Positions 1-7,748 of a stretch of 64,000 nt of DNA are shown here, piece after piece; position 1 is the first letter of the stretch, and each line of letters starts with the position of its first letter. Made by a program: the position numbers and the translations under genes. Origin of the DNA: Microbulbifer sp. YPW1 (GTDB lineage: Bacteria > Pseudomonadota > Gammaproteobacteria > Pseudomonadales > Cellvibrionaceae). The stretch is taken from assembly GCF_013367775.1 (NCBI RefSeq), contig NZ_CP055157.1, positions 992,001-1,056,000 on the forward strand, given 5' to 3'. A model generated the notes under the pieces. It had not been told where the DNA came from and made no database searches. It saw only the letters and a program-made list of their open reading frames with translations.

Positions 1-431
1 AAAATGGCGGAGGCAACGCTGTTCACCGCGGGGCTCTTGGGGAAGTCCCACACGGTGCCGTGGCCGCCGGCGAACAGGATGGCCTGGTAGCGCTTGGGGC
101 TGACGTCCGCGAGCTTGCGGGTGTTGTCCAGTAAGCTGCGGGTTTGTGGGCTGGCGAGGAATTCAAAGTTGACGGCGTCGTCATCCGCCAGGCTGCGCGC
201 GTCCACCGGTACCGCGCCGCCCTTGATGCTGGCGATTTCCACCTCAAAGCCCGCTTTTTTGAGCTCGTGGTAGGGGTGGGTCAGTTCCGACAGCCACAGG
301 CCGGTTTTCTCGTCGGTATCCCCCATCTGCTCGTGGCTGGTGGCCACGATCAGTACCCGCGGCGCGGCCAGGGCGAGGCTTGCGGACGATAGCGCTAGTA
401 GCGCCACAACGATCGAAAACAGTTTCTTCAT
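1..431 (-). CDS. Secreted DJ-1/PfpI family protein (partial, runs off left edge)
   Basis: Read on the minus strand, the protein starts MKKLFSIVVALLALSS, a clear Sec signal peptide ending near ALA, and continues with APRVLIVATSHEQMG and then LFAGGHGTVWDFP, the typical glycine-rich elbow of DJ-1/PfpI (class I amidotransferase-like) proteins. The expected nucleophile segment lies beyond the window, so activity cannot be judged. Known relatives include glyoxalase III-like or chaperone-like proteins, usually cytoplasmic; the signal peptide suggests a periplasmic version. It is divergent from a decayed LysR gene, an arrangement often used for regulator/target pairs. Confidence 0.8.
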   Translation of the reverse strand, partial: MKKLFSIVVALLALSSASLALAAPRVLIVATSHEQMGDTDEKTGLWLSELTHPYHELKKAGFEVEIASIKGGAVPVDARSLADDDAVNFEFLASPQTRSLLDNTRKLADVSPKRYQAILFAGGHGTVWDFPKSPAVNSVASAI

Positions 432-490
432 GTAAGGTCTCCAATAGACAGTTTGCGCCGGCAGCCGGCCCCGCACGGGCGGGGCGCTGC

Positions 491-578
491 CGGATTGGGG
501 GCTATGCTAGGGCAAATCCCGATATAAGATAATTCGATTCATTGAATTACTGCCTTTCAGAATATGAATATCAGAAAT
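491..578 (+). repeat. Direct repeat copy A (LysR promoter and first codons)
   Basis: This stretch matches 2172-2258 with few substitutions. Shared blocks include GATATAAGAT, TTCGATTC and CTGCCTTTCAGAATATGAAT, ending in the first codons ATG AAT ATC AGA AA. The two copies bracket nhaA. It most likely holds the promoter and operator of the ancestral LysR gene. Confidence 0.85.
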
Positions 579-690
579 AGGGCGCTGAGTCACACGCTGC
601 GCAGCGCGTTTGACGATACCCGGTTTGCCGGTGCCCTTGCGGGCTGGCACTGATGCTGCGGCACTGGCGCGCGGGGTTGGCAAGATTGGA
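564..690 (+). pseudogene. Decayed duplicate of the LysR-type regulator gene
   Basis: Translation from the ATG at 564 gives MNIRN, then an ALSH-T-LRSAFDDTRFAGAL segment, then a stop at 651-653. In the intact LysR protein (2244-3164) the matching pieces are MNIRN and, about 32 residues later, ALSHKLAKLRSEFDDTLFA, so the helix-turn-helix core is deleted. Just past the stop, a GCGGCACTGGC block resembles the 3' end of the intact gene (AALAAG). I read this as an internally deleted relic with no function as a regulator. The upstream repeat may still be an operator for the divergent DJ-1 gene. Confidence 0.75.
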
Positions 691-702
691 GAGAGTGCGC
701 GC

Positions 703-2043
703 TTATTGATCCTTCGTCGCCGCGCGGGCAGGCAAGCACATCAACACAGTGAGACCGACCGCGGCAGAACAAAGGGACGCGATGACGATCCCCAGCTTGG
801 CGCTGTCGATCAGGGTTTTATCGAACGCCATATTGGCGATGAACAGCGCCATGGTGAAGCCGATGCCGGCGAGAAAACTGCCACCGACCATTAACTGCCA
901 GCTGAGATCCGGGGGGCGGGTCGCGATGCGTGTGCGCAAAGCCAGCCAGCTAAACAGCAGGATTCCCAGCGGCTTGCCAATTACAAAACCGGCGACAATG
1001 GCCAGCGTGACCGAACTGCCAAAGTCGCTGAAGTTGAGTGTCAGCCCGGCATTGGCAAAGGCGAACAGGGGCATGATGAAAAAGCCCACCCAGGGGTGCA
1101 GCCAGATCTCCAGCCGCTCGAGTGGCGACAGGGTTTCTCGCGCGGCAACTTCCGCCGCTTGCAGCGTATGTCGATCGGCGGTGTCGGCACTGCTCTGGGT
1201 AATATCGGGATGCGCCACTACCTGGCCCAGTATCGCGTACAGGCGCTCGGCACTCACCCAGCGGCGCGCCGGGGTCATCAACCCCAGTATCACGCCGGTG
1301 ACGGTGGCGTGAATGCCGGACGCATCCACCGCGAGCCAGGTGAGCCCGCCCATCACGAAATAGAGCGGAAAACCGCGGAAACCGAGCATTGCCATGGCGC
1401 GAATGATCATCAGCCCCAGTGCAGCCAGCGCCAGGAATCCCCACACAAGGTCGCTACTGTAGCCAATGGCCACCACAAGAATGGCGCCGATATCGTCAAC
1501 GATCGCCAGTGACAGCATAAAGATGCGCAAGCTTAGCGGTATGCGCGAGCCAAGCAGTGCCAGACAGCCGATGACAAACGCCGTGTCCGTCGCCATGACG
1601 GTACCCCACCCTTGCTCGCCGGGTTGACCGTATTGCAGCGCCAGGTAGATCAACGCCGGCGCGATCATACCGCCGAGGGCGGCGGATATGGATAGCGCCG
1701 CCATGCGCGGGTTGTGGAGTTCGCCAAGCACCAGTTCGCGCTTGAGCTCCAGTGCGACCACAAAGAAAAACAGTGTCATCAGGCCATCGTTAATCCACTC
1801 CCGCAGCGCGCGCCCAAACTCGAGCGAACCGACCTTCAGACCGATCGATGTCTCCCAGATATGTTCGAAGGCATCGGCCCAGGGTGAGTTGGATAGAACG
1901 AGGGCGGCAATGGTAAACAGCAGGAGCACCGCACCAGCGGCGGACTCGATGTGCACGAAGCGCACAAAGGGTTGCTTCAGCCGGTGAACAAGTTCCCGGG
2001 GCAATCGAGTGGTTTCTGGCGTTCCTGGCTGCTCTGTAGTCAT
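703..2043 (-). CDS. nhaA: Na+/H+ antiporter NhaA
   Basis: Electroneutrality-breaking antiporter of the inner membrane that exports Na+ in exchange for H+, important for salt and alkaline tolerance. At 446 residues it is slightly longer than the E. coli protein because of an N-terminal extension. The family ion-binding residues are visible: ATDTAFVIG with Asp153 and AIVDDIGAI with Asp183/Asp184, equivalent to E. coli Asp133, 163 and 164. It has about twelve hydrophobic segments. It is divergent from an intact LysR gene and lies between two copies of the LysR promoter repeat, so it may have been captured or bracketed by a duplication. No strong Shine-Dalgarno is seen at the chosen ATG. Confidence 0.95.
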   Translation of the reverse strand: MTTEQPGTPETTRLPRELVHRLKQPFVRFVHIESAAGAVLLLFTIAALVLSNSPWADAFEHIWETSIGLKVGSLEFGRALREWINDGLMTLFFFVVALELKRELVLGELHNPRMAALSISAALGGMIAPALIYLALQYGQPGEQGWGTVMATDTAFVIGCLALLGSRIPLSLRIFMLSLAIVDDIGAILVVAIGYSSDLVWGFLALAALGLMIIRAMAMLGFRGFPLYFVMGGLTWLAVDASGIHATVTGVILGLMTPARRWVSAERLYAILGQVVAHPDITQSSADTADRHTLQAAEVAARETLSPLERLEIWLHPWVGFFIMPLFAFANAGLTLNFSDFGSSVTLAIVAGFVIGKPLGILLFSWLALRTRIATRPPDLSWQLMVGGSFLAGIGFTMALFIANMAFDKTLIDSAKLGIVIASLCSAAVGLTVLMCLPARAATKDQ

Positions 2044-2171
2044 TCGCTGCTGGTGAGCTCGACGTTGGTGGCATTGGGGGGCGCGCGCATCCGTGCTGAC
2101 GGTCAGCTTCTGCGCCCATGGATCTTAGTCGGGCAAATATGGGCTCGCCAGCCGCACACGCCCGCATTGGC

Positions 2172-2258
2172 GGATTGAGGCCTATACCGGGGCGAACCCT
2201 GATATAAGATACTTCGATTCTTTTGGATACTGCCTTTCAGAATATGAATATCAGAAAC
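2172..2258 (+). repeat. Direct repeat copy B (intact LysR promoter/operator)
   Basis: Partner of 491-578. It carries the inverted repeat CTGATAT (2199-2205) / ATATCAG (2248-2254), whose right arm lies inside the first codons of the LysR gene, suggesting autoregulation. The left arm in copy A has one change (CCGATAT). Confidence 0.75.
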
Positions 2259-3164
2259 AAGGACCTGAACCTGCTCAAGCTGTTCCAGGTGCTGTACGAG
2301 GAGCGCAACGCCTCGGTGGCGGCGGAGCGTATGAACCTGAGCCAGCCGGCGCTCAGCCACAAGCTGGCCAAGCTGCGCAGCGAGTTCGACGACACCCTGT
2401 TTGCCCGCGCCCCGCGCGGACTGACGCCGACGCCGCGGGCACACCAGCTGGCACCGCAGATCCAGGCGCTGGTGCGCTCGCTGGAATCCTTTTACGACTA
2501 CTGCGACGAAGAGAGCTTTCTGCTGCGGGAAGACCGCGTGCATATCTTTGGCACCGACTTTATCGAACAGTTGTTGCTGCCCAAACTGCTGCCGGTGATC
2601 AGTGAGCAGGCACCCAAACTGCAGCTGGTGTTTCACAACACCCGCGGCCGCCTGCCGCGCACCGAGCTGGAAACCGGCGCCTGCGATATCGCCATCGCCG
2701 GCTTCTTCGAGCAGTTGCCCGCGTCCTTCTATCAGCAAAAGGTGCACAAGGAGGGCTTCAGCGTACTGGCGAGCCGCAGTAACCGGCACATTCAGAAGAA
2801 ACTGGATCTAGAGGCCTTCCTGGCCTGCGGGCATCTGGTCACGACCCTGACCGGTGACCTGGACGGTATTGTGGACAAGAAACTGCACAAGCTCGGCCAC
2901 CAGCGACGCATCGTGGCGGGACTGTCGAGCTTCCTCTCCCCCGCCACCACCATCGAGGGCAGCGACCTGCTGATCACCTGCCTGAATTCGGTAGCCAAAC
3001 AGGCCTGCCGCAGCCTGCCCGACCTGGTGAGCTATCCCTGCCCGGTCAAACTGCCGGACGTGGACATTCTGCAGATCTGGCACCAGCGCACCCAGGACGA
3101 TCCGTTGCGGGCCTGGCTGCGCCAGCGTATAAAGGCGGCACTGGCAGCAGGGAGGAATAGCTAG
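2244..3164 (+). CDS. LysR-family transcriptional regulator
   Basis: 306 residues. The N-terminal helix-turn-helix spans about residues 5-65 (NLLKLFQVLYEERNASVAAE, then MNLSQPALSHKLAKL), followed by a periplasmic-binding-like effector domain. I prefer the ATG at 2244 (MNIRNKDLNLLKLF) over the in-frame codon at 2223, because this is the usual LysR length and because the repeat shared with the decayed copy ends in these codons. It is divergent from nhaA, which is its most likely target; the effector is unknown. The next gene starts one base after the stop, so co-translation is possible. Confidence 0.9.
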   Translation: MNIRNKDLNLLKLFQVLYEERNASVAAERMNLSQPALSHKLAKLRSEFDDTLFARAPRGLTPTPRAHQLAPQIQALVRSLESFYDYCDEESFLLREDRVHIFGTDFIEQLLLPKLLPVISEQAPKLQLVFHNTRGRLPRTELETGACDIAIAGFFEQLPASFYQQKVHKEGFSVLASRSNRHIQKKLDLEAFLACGHLVTTLTGDLDGIVDKKLHKLGHQRRIVAGLSSFLSPATTIEGSDLLITCLNSVAKQACRSLPDLVSYPCPVKLPDVDILQIWHQRTQDDPLRAWLRQRIKAALAAGRNS

Positions 3165-3165
3165 C

Positions 3166-3534
3166 ATGGTGAAAATAAATGGCAGCAAAGACTGTGGAAA
3201 CTCGCCCAAAAATCAGCTGGTGGAGAAAGTTGCTATCGCCATAGAAACTGGCGACCTGCAATTTCTCGATGAATATCTGGAAGATGGGATTATCTGGGAA
3301 CTGCCTGATAATAGTGTTGCAGAAGCAAAGGACTTCGCAGGCCATATAAAAAAAAGAAAAAATGCAATTTTCTCAATAACCATTACGCACGTCATGTCAC
3401 ATGGGAAAATCGGGTCCGCAAACGGAATCAGCACCAATAAACAGGGAAAGCAGCTCCATTTTTGCCACGTTTTCGAGTTCGCAAGTGTGAAATTCTCGAA
3501 AATCCGCAGGGTATCCAGCTACGGAAAGTCCTAA
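3166..3534 (+). CDS. NTF2-like / SnoaL-like small protein
   Basis: 122 residues, following the LysR stop by one base, with GGAGG about 11 bases upstream inside the LysR 3' end. The pattern FLDEYLEDGIIWELPDN, then a beta-rich segment ending QLHFCHVFEF, fits the cone-shaped NTF2-like fold seen in SnoaL and ketosteroid-isomerase relatives, which bind or isomerise small hydrophobic ligands. The substrate cannot be told from sequence. It is noticeably more AT-rich than LysR, which may reflect recent acquisition. It is probably co-transcribed with the regulator. Confidence 0.6.
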   Translation: MVKINGSKDCGNSPKNQLVEKVAIAIETGDLQFLDEYLEDGIIWELPDNSVAEAKDFAGHIKKRKNAIFSITITHVMSHGKIGSANGISTNKQGKQLHFCHVFEFASVKFSKIRRVSSYGKS

Positions 3535-3787
3535 ATGCAAAGCAGTCCAACAGACCGCGCTGCTTGCCTCTGACCCGCACCTTTCTGCGGCCCCCGGAGT
3601 CCGTAGCACCACCCTTCAAAGGTTTTCTGGCCAAGTACAGGACGTTTTCGACAAGGCAGATGTGACCATCACGGTTCACGTAGTTTTATCTGCCAAATAT
3701 TTTCGTTTCTATTGTCGAAATGGCTTCCTCTCATACGACTAGGTTATACAAACCCAATTAATCGTTAGCAGTAACGGAGAAATGACC

Positions 3788-4192
3788 ATGTCCAGAATGA
3801 TGTTCGTAAACCTGCCCGTCTCCGACCTCGGGAAATCTATCGAGTTTTTCTCCCAGCTCGGCTTCGAGTTCAACCCGCAATTCACCGATGAGACGGCGAC
3901 CTGCATGATTGTGGGTGAAAGCAACTTTGTCATGCTGCTCACTCGTGAAAAGTTCAGTAGCTTCACACCCGGTGTTGAGATTTGTGATACCGGCAAGACT
4001 GCCGAGGTGCTGGTGTGCCTGTCTGCCGAGAGCCGCGCCGAAGTGGACGCGCTACTGGATAAGGTGGTTGCCGCAGGTGGCAGCCCCTACCGCGAGCCCG
4101 AGGATCACGGCTTTATGTATGGCCGCGCATTCCGGGATCTGGATGGGCATATCTGGGAGATCATGTGGATGGACACCGCTGCAATACAATAG
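3788..4192 (+). CDS. VOC-family protein (glyoxalase/bleomycin-resistance fold)
   Basis: 134 residues. The pattern MMFVNLPVSDLGKSIEFFSQLGF, a central FVMLLTRE, and a C-terminal GRAFRDLDGHIWEIMWMD are typical of the VOC superfamily, here the type with one beta-alpha-beta-beta-beta repeat pair; the closing Glu in WEIMW is a usual metal ligand. I chose the ATG at 3788, not 3782, because the GGAG at 3776-3779 is then eight bases away. The substrate is unknown. It forms its own unit upstream of a hairpin at 4221-4256. Confidence 0.85.
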   Translation: MSRMMFVNLPVSDLGKSIEFFSQLGFEFNPQFTDETATCMIVGESNFVMLLTREKFSSFTPGVEICDTGKTAEVLVCLSAESRAEVDALLDKVVAAGGSPYREPEDHGFMYGRAFRDLDGHIWEIMWMDTAAIQ

Positions 4193-4220
4193 TCCGTTGG
4201 ATAGGCGAGAGAAATTTTAG

Positions 4221-4256
4221 CGTGCGTGGGCGCCCGTAAAGGGCTGCCCGAGCACG
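4221..4256. other. GC-rich hairpin downstream of VOC gene
   Basis: Arms CGTGC...GCACG and GGGC...GCCC close around a GTAAA loop, with a few mismatches. There is no T-run, so it is at best a weak terminator. Similar hairpins built around GGCCGCAAA lie at 5729-5750 and 7694-7724. Confidence 0.5.
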
Positions 4257-4388
4257 TAGGGATAGTGTGCCTCCGCCGGGACATTCCACCACTTAACATG
4301 GGGTCCGTCGTAAAATATTGAGTGTGATAGCATCACTCAAATTCAGGAAGCTAAATTTAATGCGCCACTACAAGTTAAGGATTTGATA

Positions 4389-4751
4389 ATGGACCTTGAA
4401 TTTGAGCCCGGCAAAAATATCGCAATGAAAATTCCGGCACATGAGTACGAAAGTACTGTTCGCTTCTACCGGAACGTTTTGCAACTCAAAGAACTCACTG
4501 GAAGTGGCGCGGAAGATACTCCGAAGTTCGATTTTGGCGGAAAAGTGCTTTGGCTCGACTGCATGCCGGGCTTAAGTCAATCGGAAATCTGGCTTGAGAT
4601 CGTAGCCAGTGATATTGGCAAAGCTGCTGAACATCTCAAAGATCAGGGTTGTCGTCGCAGAGATGAAATTGAACCGCTTCCCGATGGATTTAAAGCTTTT
4701 TGGATATCTAGCCCATCAAACATCATCCACCTCGTTTCGCCCCGCGAGTGA
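4389..4751 (+). CDS. VOC-family protein, small
   Basis: 120 residues from the ATG at 4389, preceded by AAGGA at a good distance. The start KIPAHEYESTVRFYRNVLQL and the end GFKAFWISSPSNIIHLVSP match the glyoxalase/dioxygenase fold, with EIWLEIVASDIGKAAEHLK in between. It is only distantly related to the VOC gene just upstream and is more AT-rich. Metal ligands are not obvious, so it may bind a ligand without catalysis. Confidence 0.7.
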   Translation: MDLEFEPGKNIAMKIPAHEYESTVRFYRNVLQLKELTGSGAEDTPKFDFGGKVLWLDCMPGLSQSEIWLEIVASDIGKAAEHLKDQGCRRRDEIEPLPDGFKAFWISSPSNIIHLVSPRE

Positions 4752-4961
4752 AACGAAAAGAACCTTAAAACTTGCTTCGCAGATAACTGCCTTAACTTCG
4801 TTTACTGCTGGCTACGCTTCCAACTGAGCAATTACCAATAAGTTGACGCAAGCCTTGCTAGATACGGATATCTGGTGACAACAAAACCGTATATCAAGAT
4901 ATTAGGTGTATAGTTACTCAGAAGAATATTACTTATCACAGGGATAAAAAATCCATGCAAC

Positions 4962-5531
4962 CTACCCGATATGGGGTTCTGCACGCACAAAAAAATGCGG
5001 ATACCAAGCCAGAGGAGCCCATTCATCCTTGGTGTTTTCTACGTATACTTCATAGCCTCCATAATCGGACTTCGTTTTGGTTAAAACTTTTTTGGTATAA
5101 CCATAAACATTGTTCCAGCACGCGTACCCTTCGGTTCTTAGTGCTGAGGCAAGGTAGGATGCGAGACTGTGTTGCTTGTCTTTAGTTCTTCCCGAATAGC
5201 AGGCGTAAACCGTGATTTGACATTGGGCCTGTTTTCTCAGGCCACACCTTCTCAATCGATCAAGAATTTCAGACTGGTCGATAACGGCTTTGTTTGCATC
5301 ACCAAGTACTTTGAAGCTTTTGTATGAGTGGCCAATGATATAGATTTCATCATTCGCACCGGCAGCATTCAGGGTCGTCGGACAAGTACCATTGTCACAG
5401 AACAACTCGCCGATTGGTGGGGATTGAATATTCCCATCCTGGGGCACAATCTTATTTCCAACTCCGCGAACAAGTTTTTTTAGAGTGTCGATTCCGGTGC
5501 CATCATTAAATGGATAGAAGAGATATATCAT
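4962..5531 (-). CDS. Caspase-fold (CHAT/C80-like) cysteine peptidase-like protein
   Basis: 189 residues, no signal peptide. Two blocks suggest a caspase-like His-Cys dyad: DEIYIIGHSY (His68) after a hydrophobic strand, and QITVYACYSGR (Cys111) after a second strand, with the spacing usual for CHAT, gingipain or C80-type domains. A C-terminal NVYGYTKKV may continue the sheet. The remaining residues do not match a named family that I recognise. It stands alone, AT-rich, between a VOC gene and a small membrane gene. The dyad is seen directly; the enzymatic role is inferred. A second protein of this kind is at 20261-21133. Confidence 0.55.
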   Translation of the reverse strand: MIYLFYPFNDGTGIDTLKKLVRGVGNKIVPQDGNIQSPPIGELFCDNGTCPTTLNAAGANDEIYIIGHSYKSFKVLGDANKAVIDQSEILDRLRRCGLRKQAQCQITVYACYSGRTKDKQHSLASYLASALRTEGYACWNNVYGYTKKVLTKTKSDYGGYEVYVENTKDEWAPLAWYPHFFVRAEPHIG

Positions 5532-5875
5532 TGTGCCAATCCCTGACTGAATTATTTATGTGCGAGAGCAATCCACACATAAATCTACCACCGAGGTCAA
5601 GAGTGCGAAAGCATTTACCAGAATATGAACAGACATTCCGTAGAACGGAGCGAGTAACTATCCAGAATGGATGAACACAGCGCCGATGCAGCGGCACAGA
5701 ACGCCGTTTCGTTATTACCAGAGAATACGGCCGGCCGCAAAGGGCCGCCCCGATGTTTACTACGGGTGGCGCGTTTCCAGGGGAGACTTGGCTTCAAGCC
5801 TTGACACTATTCTGACTACGCAATAGTGCACCCGCCCCTGTTACAATCACGCCGAAATATTCACCCGGAAAGATT
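5532..5875. promoter_or_regulatory. Intergenic region with hairpin and putative promoter
   Basis: No gene is seen. A GC-rich hairpin, GGCCGGCC / GGCCGCCC with one mismatch, lies at about 5729-5750. A -35-like TTGACA at 5801-5806 overlaps an inverted repeat CACTAT (5805-5810) / ATAGTG (5823-5828) that reaches the expected -10 region. This could be the regulated promoter of the membrane gene at 5876. Confidence 0.4.
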
Positions 5876-6175
5876 ATGGAACACGAAATCCTCAAGGTAT
5901 TTTTAACCAACCAGTGGCTGACCATACCGATATTCATCATCCTCGTTATAGGCATTACGCTGTTCTGGTTCGGTGGCCTGATGGCGGCGCTGACGGCGCT
6001 GGGTAATAACCGCTGGGGTTGGGGGCTGTCGTCTCTTATTCTCGGCCCGATAACGGGTCTGCCCTACTCCCTGATTCACAAGGAAGCCGACTACCCGAAA
6101 TCACTCATGCTCAAGGGCCTGATGTTCCTGCTGGCGGGGCTGGTACTGTCACTCGTGGCGTGGGCCATTACCTGA
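5876..6175 (+). CDS. Small inner-membrane protein, unknown function
   Basis: 99 residues with three hydrophobic segments: about residues 13-38 (LTIPIFIILVIGITLFWFGG), 47-65 and 78-98. A short hydrophilic loop, HKEADYPKS, lies between the last two. I do not recognise the family. The start ATG at 5876 follows GGAAAGATT, a plausible ribosome-binding site. It is followed by hairpins without a T-run, then rhlE. Confidence 0.7.
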   Translation: MEHEILKVFLTNQWLTIPIFIILVIGITLFWFGGLMAALTALGNNRWGWGLSSLILGPITGLPYSLIHKEADYPKSLMLKGLMFLLAGLVLSLVAWAIT

Positions 6176-6191
6176 GCGGAATCTGCCCCAC

Positions 6192-6253
6192 CGCGGTCAG
6201 GGACCGACCGCGCATAACGCCTAAGGCATGGGGATTAGGGAGCGACCGCTCCC
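6192..6253. other. Two hairpins in the rhlE leader
   Basis: CGCGGTC (6192-6198) / GACCGCG (6206-6212) and GGGAGC (6238-6243) / GCTCCC (6248-6253) are perfect inverted repeats between the small membrane gene and rhlE. Without T-runs they may be leader structures of rhlE or weak terminators. Confidence 0.4.
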
Positions 6254-6371
6254 AACGCCTATTAGTTAACCGGCGCCTACTCTGTACTTTACTGTTACCA
6301 TGCCGCGCTGAAACCAGCCGCTGGCCATTCACCGGCCAATGCCCCTAGCTACCCCCCTTTAGAGAGTCCAG

Positions 6372-7664
6372 ATGACATTCCACCCCCTGGGATTGAGCGC
6401 CCCGATCCTGCAAGCCCTTGAAGAGAAAGGGTATGCGACCCCCACCGAGATCCAGCGCAAGGCGATTCCCGCCATCCTGGAAGGGCGGGACATAATTGCG
6501 ACTGCACAGACAGGCACCGGTAAGACTGCGGCCTTTGTGCTGCCGATGCTGGATTTGCTCAGTGGTGAGCGCAAGCGGCGGGCAAAGCGCTTTCGCGCGC
6601 TGATCCTGGTGCCTACCCGCGAGCTGGGCATGCAGGTGGAGGACAATATCCGGCTGTATGGCAAGCACCTGTCGGTGGTGTCCATGTGCATGGTGGGCGG
6701 CGTGGATCTGGAGCCGCAGAAGCAGCAGCTGATTGAGGGTGTGGATATTGTGGTGGCCACGCCGGGGCGCCTGCTCGACCTGGCACACCAGCGCGCACTC
6801 TATTTCGACGAGCTGCAGATGCTGGTGATGGATGAGGCAGACCGCATGCTGGATATGGGGTTTATCGATGACCTCAACAAAATCCTTGCGCGCCTGCCCG
6901 AGCAGCGTCAGAGCCTGCTGTTTTCCGCGACGCTGTCGCCGCAGGTCCGGTCACTGGCAAAGGACGTGGTGGAGAATCCGTTTGAGGTATCCATTGCGGC
7001 GAACACCCAGTCTGCACCGAAAATCTCACAGTGGCTGATCGCGGTGGACAAGCACAACAAGTCGGCACTGCTTAGCCACCTGATCAACGAGCGCCACTGG
7101 ACTCAGGCATTGATCTTTATCCGCACCCAGCACGGTGCAGCGAAGCTGGTGAGCCAGCTGGAAAAGCGCGGCATTGCGGCGGAATCCATCCACGGCGGTC
7201 GCAGCCAGGCCTCGCGCTCGCGAATTCTTGAGGGCTTCAAGTCCGGCGAGATCAACATACTGGTGGCCACCGGGGTTGCCGCTCGCGGTATTGATATCGA
7301 CGAGCTGGAGCGCGTGGTCAACTACGATATGCCCGACGATGCCGATGAGTATATCCACCGCATCGGCCGCACCGGCCGCGCAGGGGCTTCCGGCGAGGCG
7401 GTGTCGCTGGTATCCAAGGACGATTTCAAACGCCTGTGCGCGGTGGAGCGTCGGCTTGGCAAAATCATTGAGCGGGTGACGATCGAGGAGTTTCCGGTGG
7501 TAAAGGACCTGCCGGCGTCGAACCTGAATTTTTCACCGAAAGGTGGCAAGGCGAACAAGAAGGCCAATAAACCGGGCCGCCCGGAAAAACCGGCCAAACC
7601 GGCGGCTGACAGCCAGTCACGCAGCCCTTCCAGCAAAACCCCTTGGGGTGCCATCAAGAAGTGA
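6372..7664 (+). CDS. rhlE: ATP-dependent DEAD-box RNA helicase RhlE
   Basis: Unwinds short RNA duplexes in ribosome assembly, RNA decay or cold adaptation. 430 residues. Motifs appear in order: PTEIQ (Q motif, about 24), AQTGTGKT (45-52), PTREL (82-86), TPGRLLD (131-137), DEAD (155-158), SAT (186-188), then ARGIDID and HRIGRTGR in the second RecA domain. The C-terminal tail is rich in Lys, Pro and Ala, as in RhlE-type proteins, and probably binds RNA. The ATG at 6372 follows AGAGAG. Its 5' region contains perfect hairpins, which may matter for cold regulation. Confidence 0.93.
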   Translation: MTFHPLGLSAPILQALEEKGYATPTEIQRKAIPAILEGRDIIATAQTGTGKTAAFVLPMLDLLSGERKRRAKRFRALILVPTRELGMQVEDNIRLYGKHLSVVSMCMVGGVDLEPQKQQLIEGVDIVVATPGRLLDLAHQRALYFDELQMLVMDEADRMLDMGFIDDLNKILARLPEQRQSLLFSATLSPQVRSLAKDVVENPFEVSIAANTQSAPKISQWLIAVDKHNKSALLSHLINERHWTQALIFIRTQHGAAKLVSQLEKRGIAAESIHGGRSQASRSRILEGFKSGEINILVATGVAARGIDIDELERVVNYDMPDDADEYIHRIGRTGRAGASGEAVSLVSKDDFKRLCAVERRLGKIIERVTIEEFPVVKDLPASNLNFSPKGGKANKKANKPGRPEKPAKPAADSQSRSPSSKTPWGAIKK

Positions 7665-7693
7665 CCGGCTTTAAAAACTAGGCGCCAGACAGA

Positions 7694-7724
7694 CGGGGCG
7701 GCCGCAAATGGCCACCCCACCCGT
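7694..7724 (+). terminator. Hairpin downstream of rhlE
   Basis: ACGGGGCGGCC / GGCCACCCCACCCGT around GCAAAT, 30 bases after the rhlE stop. There is no T-run, so intrinsic termination is uncertain. It shares a GGCCGCAAA core with the hairpin at 5729-5750. Confidence 0.45.
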
Positions 7725-7748
7725 TACATGTAGGCTGTCAGCTTTTTA

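Noticed and set aside
4383..4388. TTG start for the small VOC gene at 4389
   Set aside because: The ATG at 4389 is better placed relative to AAGGA and gives the usual domain start.
6238..6253. GGGAGC/GCTCCC as a CelR-type operator
   Set aside because: The published type lacks the four-base spacer seen here and the next gene is rhlE, not a cellulose gene.
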